Below, piece by piece: positions 1 through 12,661 of a stretch of DNA of 63,627 nt. The first letter of the stretch is position 1. Every line of letters begins with the position of its first letter. The stretch comes from Zoogloea ramigera. Lineage in GTDB: Bacteria > Pseudomonadota > Gammaproteobacteria > Burkholderiales > Rhodocyclaceae. The notes beneath the pieces are model-generated. The model saw only the letters and a list, made by a program, of their open reading frames with translations. It was not told the origin of the DNA and searched no databases. Where the stretch lies: the NCBI RefSeq assembly GCF_006539865.1, contig NZ_BJNV01000022.1, positions 1-63,627 of the forward strand, written 5' to 3'. The translations under genes and the position numbers were made by a program.

Positions 1-81
1 ACAACACCCTCTGAAGTCGCCCCTACAGGGGTATCGCCGGCTTTGCGCTGCTCCATGGATCACGGCGACGGCTCCACCCCG

Positions 82-1287
82 TCAACCCGCGCGAGCCCGT
101 TGCCCGCGCCGATAGGCCAGCCCGGCCGCGCAGCTGGCCAGCCCGCAGGCCACCAGCGTGGCGCGCACCCCGAAGGCGTGGGCCAGGCTGCCCACCGCAA
201 AGCTGCCCAGCGGCGCGAGGCCCAGGAAAGCCATCGTGAACAGCGCCATCACCCGGCCGCGGTAGTCATTGTCCACCGCGGTCTGGATCAGCGTGTTGCT
301 GCCCGCCACGCACAGCAGGATCGCAAAGCCCAGCACCAAGAGCGCCGGCACGCTCAGCCACAGGCTGGGCGACAGGGCGAACACCGCCAGCGCCAACCCC
401 ACCAGCGGCGCCATGCGGCCCACCAGCGCGCCGAGGCCGGCGGTGTCACTGCGCAGCGCCAGCAGCACCGCGCCGCCCAGCGCGCCGCAGCCGGCGGTGC
501 CCATCAACAGGCCGTACAGGCGCGCGTCGCCGCCGAAGATCTCCTTGGCGAAGAGCGGCATCAGCACCGTGTAGGGCGTGGCCAGCAGGCTCAGGCTGGC
601 GATCAGGAGCAGCGAGGCGCGGATGTGCCGGTGCCCGGCGGTGTAGCGCACGCCCTCGCGCAGGGCCTGCAGCGGCGGGGCGGCGGGGCCGCGGCGCGTG
701 GTGGCGGGCAGGCGGATCGCCGCGAGCGCCAGCAGCACCGCCAGGTAGGACGCCGCGTTGAACAGGAAGCACAGGGCCTCGCCCGCTGTGGCCACCACCC
801 AGCCGGCCAGCGCCGGGCCGACGAAGCGGGTGGCGTGCATCATGAACGAGTTGAGGGCGATGGCGTTGGGCAGGTCGCCCTTGTCATCCACCAGCTGCAC
901 CACGATGGCCTGCCGGGCCGGCACGTCGAGGGCGTTGATGCAGCCCAGCCCGAAGGCCAGGGCTATCAGGTGCGTGGGCGTCGCCACGCCCTGCCACACC
1001 AGCCAGGCCAGCAGTAGCGCCTGCACCATCGACAGGGCCTGGGTGAGCATCAGCAGGCGGCGGCGGTCGAAGCGGTCGATCAGCACGCCGCCGAAGGGGC
1101 TGAGGACGAGGATGGGGATCTGGCTGGCGAAGCCCACCACCCCCAGCACCAGCGCCGAACCGGTGAGCCGGTAGGCCAGCCACACCATGGCGATCTGCTG
1201 CATCCAGGTGCCCGCCAGCGACACCAGCTGGCCGGCGAAGTAGATGCGGTAATTGCGGGAGGCGAGGGCGCGGAGGGCGGGGGGCAT
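82..1287 (-). CDS. MFS transporter
   Basis: A 401-residue inner-membrane protein of the major facilitator superfamily, built from about twelve hydrophobic segments. It opens with LASRNYRIYFAGQLVSLAG and carries the cytoplasmic loop LIDRFDRRRLL between the second and third segments, the usual MFS motif A position. Length and the N-terminal signature resemble the MFS_3 (enterobactin-exporter-like) drug/metabolite exporters. The substrate cannot be read from the sequence. The ATG at 1287 opens the frame at the first membrane segment. The gene is divergent from the small unknown gene at 1753 and has no obvious operon partner inside the window. Family is fairly sure; function as an exporter is inferred. 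Confidence 0.85.
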   Translation of the reverse strand: MPPALRALASRNYRIYFAGQLVSLAGTWMQQIAMVWLAYRLTGSALVLGVVGFASQIPILVLSPFGGVLIDRFDRRRLLMLTQALSMVQALLLAWLVWQGVATPTHLIALAFGLGCINALDVPARQAIVVQLVDDKGDLPNAIALNSFMMHATRFVGPALAGWVVATAGEALCFLFNAASYLAVLLALAAIRLPATTRRGPAAPPLQALREGVRYTAGHRHIRASLLLIASLSLLATPYTVLMPLFAKEIFGGDARLYGLLMGTAGCGALGGAVLLALRSDTAGLGALVGRMAPLVGLALAVFALSPSLWLSVPALLVLGFAILLCVAGSNTLIQTAVDNDYRGRVMALFTMAFLGLAPLGSFAVGSLAHAFGVRATLVACGLASCAAGLAYRRGQRARAG

Positions 1288-1752
1288 GGCGTGGCGGAGT
1301 GTGCGGTGCGGCCGCTACGGTAGCCCGGCGCGGTGGCCGAGGGAAGGGGCGGCGGCCGTTTGTTCGCTCGGGGGCGGGGCCTGTCCGGCGGCGTCTGGGC
1401 GGCAGAGCAGGCGTGGCCCCGGCGCCCGTGGCAAGCCCGCCGCCGCGGCTGCACCAACGTTTACCCCCGGGTGAGTCTCGGCGAAGGCGAAAGAGCGTGC
1501 GCCCATGCGGCGCGTGAGCTTACGGAAAGCGGTCGACTGCCGTTCCCGGGTTAAACGCCCGCAGCATTTGAAGGGGTGGTCACACGCAACATTTGCCCAT
1601 CTTGGGCAGCGCCGCCCTCGTCGGCGCCTTGAATGGCCATGTCGTATTTGCACGACATCGTGTCCCGTGTACCATCTCCGGGCTGCCATTGGCATCGCCC
1701 GCGGATTCCTGCGGCATGCGGCGGCAATCCCATAACGATCAGGAGTCTTGCC
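1288..1752. other. Intergenic region between divergent genes
   Basis: 465 bp without a convincing gene. The short frames in it are GC-rich, arginine/proline-rich shadows. The region must contain the promoters of both flanking genes. A small inverted repeat (GTCGT at 1641-1645 and ACGAC at 1652-1656) lies about 100 bp before the downstream gene. I could not assign clear -35/-10 boxes. Confidence 0.5.
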
Positions 1753-2220
1753 ATGAAACAGAATCTCGTCTCCCTCGAATTCAGTGCGGCTCAGCTCGAG
1801 GCCGTGGATGCGGCCCTGGCGGCGCTCGAGAAAAACCTCGCCGAGTTGGTCACCCTTACCGCCGAGCAGCGCCGCAAGGCCTTGAAGATGGGGGACGGGT
1901 CCGAGGTGTTCTGCCGCCAGACCGAGCTGGTGCTGCGCCAGAACGCCGGCATGGTGCCGGCCGACTTCGAGCTGGCCGAGTTCCAGCAGGACATCGCCAC
2001 CCTCGATGCGCTGCGGCCGCGCCTGCAGCGCCTGCGCGCGCTCACCGACCGCGCCGACGACACCGAGCTGGCGCTGGGCAGCGACATCCTGAGCGCGTCC
2101 CTCGACGGTTATGCGCTGACCAAGGTCTTCGGCAAGGGCACCAGCCTGGACACCCTCAAGGAGGCGATGAAGACCCGCCTGTCCCGCAAGCCGCGCAAAC
2201 CGGCCAGCCCCGAGGCCTGA
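1753..2220 (+). CDS. Hypothetical protein, 155 residues
   Basis: I do not recognise this protein. It has no signal peptide or membrane segment. It is rich in Ala, Leu, Glu and Arg with a strongly helical look (for example AVDAALAALEKNLAELVTL near residue 18), a single Cys, and a basic tail ending KPRKPASPEA. The start at 1753 is chosen because AGGAG lies 7 nt upstream (1741-1745); an upstream in-frame start at 1633 lacks this site and would add unlike sequence. Directly downstream lies the degenerate repeat tract. A cytosolic helical protein is all that can be said. Confidence 0.7.
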   Translation: MKQNLVSLEFSAAQLEAVDAALAALEKNLAELVTLTAEQRRKALKMGDGSEVFCRQTELVLRQNAGMVPADFELAEFQQDIATLDALRPRLQRLRALTDRADDTELALGSDILSASLDGYALTKVFGKGTSLDTLKEAMKTRLSRKPRKPASPEA

Positions 2221-2282
2221 GCGGCCTGTTCAGGGCCTGCCCCGCGCCCGGGGCCGGGCTGTCTGCAGTGGCCGGCAGGCCC

Positions 2283-2471
2283 GGCCGATCCCCCGCGCGG
2301 CCCAACTTCCCCGGCCCTGTGCTCCGTCGATCTTCCCGCCCGCCCGGCCGATCACTCCGGAGGCCCGAGTGAGCGCTTCGTGCGCCCGGCCGACCACGCC
2401 GGAATCCCAGCCGACCCCTTCGCCCGCCCAAGCGATCACGCCGGAGGTCCAACCGAGCATTTCCGGGAGGG
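2283..2471. repeat. Degenerate 21-bp tandem repeat array
   Basis: Nine consecutive 21-bp units starting at 2283, 2304, 2325, 2346, 2367, 2388, 2409, 2430 and 2451. The best-conserved part reads CCGATCACTCCGGAGG. GGCCGATC or close variants recur strictly in phase at 2283, 2325, 2346, 2388, 2409 and 2430. Because 21 is seven codons, the minus strand reads as imperfect heptads (RLDLRRD, RLGGRRG, RLGFRRG and so on). The same period and a similar heptad occur in the sharper array at 33847. It lies just after the stop of the small gene at 2220 and before the 3' end of the Uma2-type gene. No sign that it is translated. Confidence 0.7.
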
Positions 2472-2830
2472 TATGCCCCACTCCCTGAAGTGCTCGCGAG
2501 GACGAAATTCGGGCAAGGGCTGGGCAAAACCTACAGGGCAGCCCTATCCGCCGGATAGGCGCGTGGGCATTTGAGGTGCTCGCGAGCGGCCCGGCGACAG
2601 GGTTGCATACTCCGCCGGACAGGCGCCCGCCGCATCGAACTGCCCACGGGACGGCTTCCGGGCTGCTCGGGAGCACTTCGAGGAGTGGGCACGACAGTCC
2701 CCGGGATAGACGCGACTCCCTCGCGGACAGGCGGGTGGGATGTATCCGGGGTCGGGAGCGCTGGTGGGATGGGCGTGCGGTGCGCCGGCACCTACCCCTG
2801 TCCCGTCAACGTGGGCGTGTAGATCAGATG
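2472..2830. repeat. Scattered short repeats, no gene
   Basis: About 360 bp after the 21-bp array with no supported gene. It holds irregular copies of short motifs: TGCTCGCGAG at 2491-2500 and 2578-2587, a related palindrome near 2668, and CCGCCGGATAGG/CCGCCGGACAGG near 2548 and 2612. Spacings are not multiples of 21. It looks like decayed repeat DNA. Confidence 0.45.
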
Positions 2831-2856
2831 GAGGTTCGCCCGCGCCCGCCTCGCCC

Positions 2857-3435
2857 TCACTTCTGCCCGGCGTCGAAGCTGAGGTCGTAATACAGATCAC
2901 CCAGTGACAGCATCACCCCGATCAAGGGCATCTCGATCTGGGATTCCATGCCGATGATCACCTGGCTGTCCCAGGCGCCTGCAGCGTTGCGGAAGTAGAA
3001 CCGGACGCGCGGCCGTTTGATCGACACGAGGAGGATGTATTGCATGGAGGGAAGCGACTTGTATTCCTCCAGCTTGTCGATCGCATCGACCATGCCGGTG
3101 CTGGGGGATTCCACTTCAATGACCAGCGTCGGCTTGGCGGCCTCCCGGGAGGTGCCGGCGGGGTCTCCGCAATCCACGCTCAGGTCCGGATAGCGAACCT
3201 GATGAGTCGAGATCTTGACGGCGATATCGGCGGAGCGGGGGCGGCAGGGCTTGCCCAGCAACTGGTTACCGATGAGCCGGCTCGCATTCATGACGACCGT
3301 GTCGTGGGCAATCGTCGCCCCGGCCATGAGCAGCGGCTGCCCATCGACCAGCTCATACCGTTCGCTCTGGGACTCGAGCCATGCATAGAACTCGTCGGCG
3401 CTCATCAAACGTGGAATCAGTTGCTCCTGCCCCAT
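2857..3435 (-). CDS. Uma2 family (DUF820) putative nuclease-fold protein
   Basis: A 192-residue protein of the Uma2/DUF820 family, a PD-(D/E)xK restriction-endonuclease-like fold found in many free-living bacteria, whose cellular role is poorly known. The expected core is present: YPDLSVD, then LVIEVESPST (E-x-E), then DKLEEYKSL carrying the lysine. The N-terminus (SADEFYAWLESQ.. ERYELVDGQ) is also typical. The start at 3435 is preferred over the frame's opening at 3462 because GGGAGAG lies just upstream. It sits alone, next to repeat DNA, and ends downstream of the purine operon without overlap. Whether it cuts DNA is unknown. Confidence 0.85.
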   Translation of the reverse strand: MGQEQLIPRLMSADEFYAWLESQSERYELVDGQPLLMAGATIAHDTVVMNASRLIGNQLLGKPCRPRSADIAVKISTHQVRYPDLSVDCGDPAGTSREAAKPTLVIEVESPSTGMVDAIDKLEEYKSLPSMQYILLVSIKRPRVRFYFRNAAGAWDSQVIIGMESQIEMPLIGVMLSLGDLYYDLSFDAGQK

Positions 3436-3517
3436 GCGTAACTCTCCCTGAACGCAAGCCATGTCACCGAAGCATTGTAATGCCTGATCTGCCCCTGGCC
3501 GGGGCTGCCGCCCGCCC

Positions 3518-4837
3518 TCAGCGCACGAACGCCACTTCCCCCATCACGTGCGTCGCCACCACGCAGCGCTCGTCGCCCAGCATCATCAGCGCGAAGAGGC
3601 GCTCGGCGAGCCCCTGGCAGCGCTCCATGCGCCAGGCGAGTTCCGGGGTGGCGGCCCAGTCGAGGGCGATGAAGTCGGCTTCGCGGCCGGGCTGGAAGTT
3701 GCCGATGTGCTCGTCGAGGTAGAGCGCCCGGGCGCCGCCGAGGGTGGCGAGGTAGAAGCCGCGCGGCGCCGACAGCGGGGCCCGGCAGGCCTGGCCGACT
3801 TCGTAGGCCTGGGCGAGGGTGCGCAGCAGGCCAAAGCCGGTGCCGGCGCCGATGTCGGTGGCGAGGCCGACGCGCAGGCCGGCGCTGCGGCTGGCATCGA
3901 GGTCGAAGAAGCCGCTGCCGAGGAAGAGGTTGGAGCCCGGGCAGAAGGCCGCCGCGGCGCCGCTGGCGGCCATGCTGTGGCGCTCGGCGGTGCTGAGGTG
4001 GATGCAGTGGGCGTGCAGCGTGCGCGGGCCGGCGAGGCCGTAGTGCTGGTAGACGTCGAGGTAGCTGCGGCGCTCGGGGAAGAGCTGCTGCACCCAGTCG
4101 AGCTCGGCGGGGGTTTCGGCGAGGTGGGTCTGCAGGTGCAGGCCCGGCTGGCTCGCGAGCAGCTCGCCGGTGAGGCGCAATTGCTCGGGGCTGGAGGTGG
4201 GGGCGAAGCGCGGGGTGAGGCTGTAGCGCAGGCGGCCGCGGCCGTGCCAGCGCTCGATGAGGCGCAGGCTGTCGGCTATGCCGCCGGCGGCGGTGTCGCG
4301 CAGGTTTTCGGGGCAGTTGCGGTCCATCAGCACCTTGCCGCACAGCATGCGCAGGCCGCGGGCTTCGGCGGCGGCGAAGAAGGCGTCCACCGAATGCGGG
4401 TGCACGGTGGCGAACACCGAGGCGGTGGTGGTGCCGTGGGCGAGCAGGCGATCGACGACGAAGGCGGCCGTGCGTTCGGCCTCTGAGGCGTCGGCAAAGC
4501 GCGCCTCGGCGGGGAAGACGTAGTCGTTGAGCCAGGCCAGCAACTGGCGCCCGTAGCTGGCGATCACGCCGGCCTGGGGGTAGTGCAGGTGGCAATCGAC
4601 GAAGCCGGGCAGCACCAGTCGGCCGCGGTAGTCGTGCAGGGTGGCGGCTTCGTGCACCCCGGGCGGCAGCGCGGCGCACACGCTGGCCCAGGGGCCGGCG
4701 GCGCGGATGTGGCCGTCGGCGATCCACAGCCCGCCGTCGTCGAAGAACTGCCACGTGGCGGGGTCGTCGGCGGGGCCCGGGTCGGCCAGGAAGTGCAGCA
4801 GCTGGCCGCGGACGAGGCGGTGTGGTGGGGTGGTCAT
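3518..4837 (-). CDS. guaD: Guanine deaminase
   Basis: 439 residues, the usual length for the amidohydrolase-family guanine deaminase that hydrolyses guanine to xanthine and ammonia in the cytosol. Zinc-site and catalytic motifs are visible: PGFVDCHLHYPQ (HxH), LQTHLAE, HAHCIHLS and the late Asp in GLATDIGAG. The ATG at 4837 overlaps the stop of xdhC (ATGA, 4 nt), so it is the last gene of an xdhAB-xdhC-guaD operon. That context supports the assignment: guanine deaminase supplies xanthine, the substrate of the dehydrogenase encoded upstream. No terminator was recognised after it. Confidence 0.96.
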   Translation of the reverse strand: MTTPPHRLVRGQLLHFLADPGPADDPATWQFFDDGGLWIADGHIRAAGPWASVCAALPPGVHEAATLHDYRGRLVLPGFVDCHLHYPQAGVIASYGRQLLAWLNDYVFPAEARFADASEAERTAAFVVDRLLAHGTTTASVFATVHPHSVDAFFAAAEARGLRMLCGKVLMDRNCPENLRDTAAGGIADSLRLIERWHGRGRLRYSLTPRFAPTSSPEQLRLTGELLASQPGLHLQTHLAETPAELDWVQQLFPERRSYLDVYQHYGLAGPRTLHAHCIHLSTAERHSMAASGAAAAFCPGSNLFLGSGFFDLDASRSAGLRVGLATDIGAGTGFGLLRTLAQAYEVGQACRAPLSAPRGFYLATLGGARALYLDEHIGNFQPGREADFIALDWAATPELAWRMERCQGLAERLFALMMLGDERCVVATHVMGEVAFVR

Positions 4838-5846
4838 GGGCGCGGCAGCGACGACAGCGGCGGCGCGGCGGGGGGCGGATGGGCGGCGTGCTCGACGGCC
4901 GCGCGGGCTTCGCGCACCTGCTGGAGCTGGGCCGCCACCGCGAGGGCGATCAGCGCCGGGTGCTTGCCCTGGATGCCGGGGATGCCGATCGGGCAGCTGA
5001 GATCGGCGAGGCGCTCGGGGTCGAGGCCGCGGATGACGAACTGCCGCGCGAAGTTGCTGCGCTTGGTGGCGGAGCCGATCAGGCCGAACCAGGCAAAGTC
5101 GTGGCGCGCGAAGATGGCCTCGCAGAGCGCGAAATCGAGCGCGTGGCTGTGGGTCATCACCAGAAAATAGCTGCCCGGCGGGGCGGTGCGGACCTCGGCT
5201 TCGGGGCTGTCGGTGGCGATTGCACGCACGCCGGGCGGGAGCGTGGGCGGGAAGATGTCGTCCCGCGTGTCCACCCAGATGATGCGGGCGCCCAGCGGGG
5301 CGAGGGCACGGACGACGGCCTCGCCCACGTGGCCGGCGCCGAACAGGATCACCGGAAAGTCGGCCGCGGCGACGAGGTGGGTGAGCTCCCAGCGGGCGCC
5401 GTCGGTGAGCAGGTGGGCGGTGGAGCGGGTGGCCTGGGCCGGCTCGAGCAGGCGCCAGCGGGAGGCGGCTTCGTTGGTGGCGAGCTGGCGCTGCAGGCCT
5501 TGCCCGGCGGCCACGGCGTCGGCCCGAGCCTGCCAGTCGGCGGCGCTGTCGGGGGTGACGCGTTCGAGGGCCAGCCACACGATGCCGCCACAGCACTGGC
5601 CGAGCGACGGGCCGAGGGCGAGGCGCATCAGCCGCGGCGGCCCGCCCACTTCCAGCAGGGCCCGCGCGGCGCTGGCGGCCAGCCACTCGAGCTGGCCGCC
5701 GCCGATGCTGCCGAGGCTGGCCTGGGCACCAACGAGCATGGTGGCGCCGGCCTCCCGGGGCGTTGAGCCCACGGTGTGGGCGACGGTGACGAGGACGCAA
5801 GCCTCGCCGCGGGCGAGCCGGGTGGCGAGGGCGGGCAGCCATTCGG

Positions 5847-5850
<4 letters not shown>
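4834..5850 (-). CDS. xdhC: Xanthine dehydrogenase accessory protein XdhC
   Basis: 338 residues. XdhC binds molybdenum cofactor, promotes its sulfuration and delivers it to xanthine dehydrogenase. N-terminal XdhC/CoxI signature: TVAHTVGSTPREAGATMLV, then GSIGGGQLEW and the cysteine pair in GQCCGGIVWL. The C-terminal half has a Rossmann-like glycine motif FGAGHVGEAVV and the conserved MTHSHALDFALCEAIF and FGLIGSATKR segments. Both ends overlap neighbours by 4 nt (start with the xdhAB stop, stop with the guaD start), indicating translational coupling. Confidence 0.96.
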
Positions 5851-9632
<3,782 letters not shown>

Positions 9633-9719
9633 GCTGCGGAGCCGGCAGCCGGGGTGCCGGATCTACGGAGACACTTCCAACTTATCACATGGATCGCCGG
9701 CCTGCTGCGGTGGCAGGCG

Positions 9720-12506
9720 TCAGGGGGCAGATGCGTCGTCGGGCTTGTCGCGTTGGGACAACCAGCGCAGGAGGGTGGTGAACAGCAGATCGGCGGTGAA
9801 GGGTTTGGCGATGAAGTCGTCCATGCCCGCGGCCGTGCAGCGGGCGCGGTCTTCGGCGAAGGCGTTGGCGGTCATCGCGATGATGGTGGGCCTTGCGCTG
9901 CCGGGCAGGGCGCGGATCTGCCGTGTCGCCTCGAGGCCGTCCAGATGGGGCATCTGGATGTCCATCAGGATGAGGTCGTAGGGCTGGCGGGCGGCGAGCG
10001 CGACGGCTTCGACGCCGTCGCAGGCGATGTCGACGTTCTGGAAGCATTCACCGAGCACATCCAGCGCCACCTCGCGGTTGATCGGCTCGTCCTCGACCAG
10101 CAGCAGGCGGCGCTGGGCGTGGCGTGCGACGAGCGCGGCCTCGACCGGGGAGTGGCCGTTGGCGTAGGGGTGGTCGGTTTCCGGCGGGCCCTTGCGCAGC
10201 CGGGCGGTGAACCAGAAGCGGCTGCCGACGCCGGGGGTGCTGCTGGCGCCGGCCTCGCCGCCCATCAGCTCGGCGAGCTTGCGGGTGATGGCCAGCCCGA
10301 GCCCGGTGCCGCCGTGCTGGCGGGTGGCGGAGCCGTCCACCTGTTCGAAGGCGGTGAACAGGCGCGGCAGCTGTTCGGCGGGGATGCCGATGCCGTTGTC
10401 TTCGACCTCGAAGTGGATCAGCGCGCTCTCCTGCGATTCTTCGCAGGCCCGGATACGGATGCACACGCGCCCATTCTCGGTGAACTTGACCGCGTTGCCG
10501 GTGAGGTTGAGCAGGGCCTGCTGGAGGCGCAGCGCGTCGCCCTGCAGATGGGGCGGGACGGGCGACAGCGTGGTGATTAGCTCGACATGCTGGGCCCGCG
10601 CCCTCTCGGTGAGGATGGAGCAGACGTTGGCGGCGACGGCCTCGAGCTTGACCGGGCCATCGGCCAGCACGAACTTGCCGGCTTCGATCTTGGAGAGGTC
10701 TAGGATGGTGTTGATGATCTCCAGCAGGTGCAGCCCGGCCACCTCGATGCGCTGCAGGCGGGCGGCCTGCTTGTCGGGCACGCCCGCGCGGCGGATCAGG
10801 TGGGTCATGCCGATGATGGCGTTGAGCGGGGTGCGGATCTCGTGGGACATGTTGGCGAGGAACTCGCTCTTGATCCGCACCAGCCGCTCGGCCTCGAGCA
10901 GGGCCTGGCGGCGCGCCTCGTCGGTGGCCTTGCGCTGGCGGATGTCGGTGAAGCTCACCACCGCGCCGATGATCTGGCCGTCCCGGTGCATCGGTCGCGT
11001 GGCGGTGGCGACGGGCAGCGGGCTGCCGTCGGCGCACCAGAACAGGTCGTCGTCGTTGTGCACCGATTCGCCGCGCACGAGAGCGGCCAGCATCGGGCAG
11101 TCTTCAACCGGGAAGTGGGTGCCATCTGCACGGTGATGGTGCACGCTGACATGTACCTTCTTGCCGATCAGGCTGCCGTGGGCGTGGCCCAGCAGGTCGC
11201 TGGCGACCTGGTTGATGAAGGTGAAGCGGCCCTCGGCATCCATGCCGTAGAGGCCGCTGGCGGAGCTCTCGAGGATCAGCCGGCTGTAGGCCTCCGCTTC
11301 GGTCAGCTGGGCGGTGCGCTCAGCGACCAGCTGCTCCAGCTGGTGGCGGTAGGCATCGAGTTCGGCGTCGAGGCGGACGCGCTCGGAGATGTCCTCGAAG
11401 ACCACCACCACGCCGATCACCCGGCCCTGCTCCTGGACCTGGGCGGTGTGGTAGGAGACGGGAAAGGTGCTGCCGTCCTTGCGGCAGAAGTATTCGTGGG
11501 CCACGTGGCGGGGCTGGCCGTCCAGCAGGGTCTGGTGGGTCGGGCAGCTGCCGGCGGGGTAGGGCCGGCCGTCGGGCCAGCTGTGGTGGATGAGGGCGTG
11601 TGCTGGCTGGCCGATGAGCTCGGCCGCCTGGTAGCCCAGCAGCGCGAGGGCGACCGGGTTGATGAAGGTGGTGCGCCCCTCGGTGTCGAGGCCGAAGACG
11701 CCTTCGGCGACGGATTCGAGCAGCAGCCGGTTGTGACGCCCCAGCCGGCCGGCCTCTTCGAGGGCGGCGGCGGTCTGGCGGAGCGTTTGCGCGAGGTGCT
11801 GCTGCTGTTCCAGGTGAAAGATCTGCAGGACGCGGGCCATCGAGAAGGCGATCATCACGGCGCAGCCGGCGCGGAAGATCTGCACCGGCACACCGACGGC
11901 AGCCAGAAAGCCTTCCTGGTTGAGCCAGGCCGCGGGGGCCCAGGGGGCCTGCGGCACGATCAGCCCGCCCAGCACGCCGTAGGCCGTGAGGGCGGCGCAG
12001 GCGAGCAGGCAATTGCGCCGAACGGCGGGGAATTCATGCCCTGACAGCTCGCTGCGGATGCGCCGGCCGATATAGGCCTGCAGCCCGATGGCCGACAGCA
12101 GCGCGGCCGGAAAACCGTAGAGGTAGCGCGTCCAGATTGCCAGGCTGTCGAGGGGCGCAGCGTGGGCGAGGGTGCCCGCGGCGACGCCTCCCAGCAGCAG
12201 CCCATGGACCCAGCCGGACAGCTGCGGCCCGGGCCGGGCGGCGCTCAGCGTGCGGCGCCCGAACTCGAAGAGCAGCACATAGGAGGCGAGCAGGGTTAGC
12301 GGGCGGGCGGCGGCGAGGGTCGGGTTATCACCGCGGACGACACGCCACAGGTCCATCCATTCCAGCGTGCCGTGCACGAAGGCAAAGCCGGCCAGCCACA
12401 GGCTCAGGCGGGCGAACGCGAAGCGGCTGCCCGCCTTCGGCCAGATGACGATGACGACCCCCAGCACCAGGAAGGCGAGGCCGTAAATGAAGTAGACGAT
12501 GTCCAT
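9720..12506 (-). CDS. Membrane-bound hybrid histidine kinase (7TM-PAS-PAS-HisKA-HATPase-REC)
   Basis: 928 residues. About seven membrane segments fill residues 1-230 and form an uncharacterised sensor module. Two PAS domains follow (about 255-380 and 400-520, each with a D-x-x-G-R-x-T/F-F-I-N core). Then come a HisKA domain with the phospho-acceptor in [15 protein letters not shown] (His near 553), an HATPase_c domain (DNGIGIP, GGTGLGLAITRKL) and a receiver with the acceptor Asp in LILMDIQMPHLDGLE (near 848). No output domain, so phosphate presumably passes to a separate phosphotransfer protein or regulator, none of which is adjacent. The kinase-receiver half closely resembles that of the protein at 59145-63473. 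Divergent from the adenine deaminase gene; signal unknown. Confidence 0.93.
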   Translation of the reverse strand: MDIVYFIYGLAFLVLGVVIVIWPKAGSRFAFARLSLWLAGFAFVHGTLEWMDLWRVVRGDNPTLAAARPLTLLASYVLLFEFGRRTLSAARPGPQLSGWVHGLLLGGVAAGTLAHAAPLDSLAIWTRYLYGFPAALLSAIGLQAYIGRRIRSELSGHEFPAVRRNCLLACAALTAYGVLGGLIVPQAPWAPAAWLNQEGFLAAVGVPVQIFRAGCAVMIAFSMARVLQIFHLEQQQHLAQTLRQTAAALEEAGRLGRHNRLLLESVAEGVFGLDTEGRTTFINPVALALLGYQAAELIGQPAHALIHHSWPDGRPYPAGSCPTHQTLLDGQPRHVAHEYFCRKDGSTFPVSYHTAQVQEQGRVIGVVVVFEDISERVRLDAELDAYRHQLEQLVAERTAQLTEAEAYSRLILESSASGLYGMDAEGRFTFINQVASDLLGHAHGSLIGKKVHVSVHHHRADGTHFPVEDCPMLAALVRGESVHNDDDLFWCADGSPLPVATATRPMHRDGQIIGAVVSFTDIRQRKATDEARRQALLEAERLVRIKSEFLANMSHEIRTPLNAIIGMTHLIRRAGVPDKQAARLQRIEVAGLHLLEIINTILDLSKIEAGKFVLADGPVKLEAVAANVCSILTERARAQHVELITTLSPVPPHLQGDALRLQQALLNLTGNAVKFTENGRVCIRIRACEESQESALIHFEVEDNGIGIPAEQLPRLFTAFEQVDGSATRQHGGTGLGLAITRKLAELMGGEAGASSTPGVGSRFWFTARLRKGPPETDHPYANGHSPVEAALVARHAQRRLLLVEDEPINREVALDVLGECFQNVDIACDGVEAVALAARQPYDLILMDIQMPHLDGLEATRQIRALPGSARPTIIAMTANAFAEDRARCTAAGMDDFIAKPFTADLLFTTLLRWLSQRDKPDDASAP

Positions 12507-12661
12507 GTCGTCGCGGTGGGAGTCGGGCGCGGCGGGCGCGGCGGTGTGCGCTGCCTTACCGTGCGCTTAACGGCCGATCGGGTGGAAACTTGCGGCAATT
12601 GTCCATGTTTCGGGGCTGCGCGGGCCTATGATTGAGGCTCCTTCCTTCGCGGAGACTGATC

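Noticed and set aside
1-81. Possible terminator (CCCCTACAGGGG near 21-32) at the window start
   Set aside because: Very short stem, no T-run and missing context upstream.
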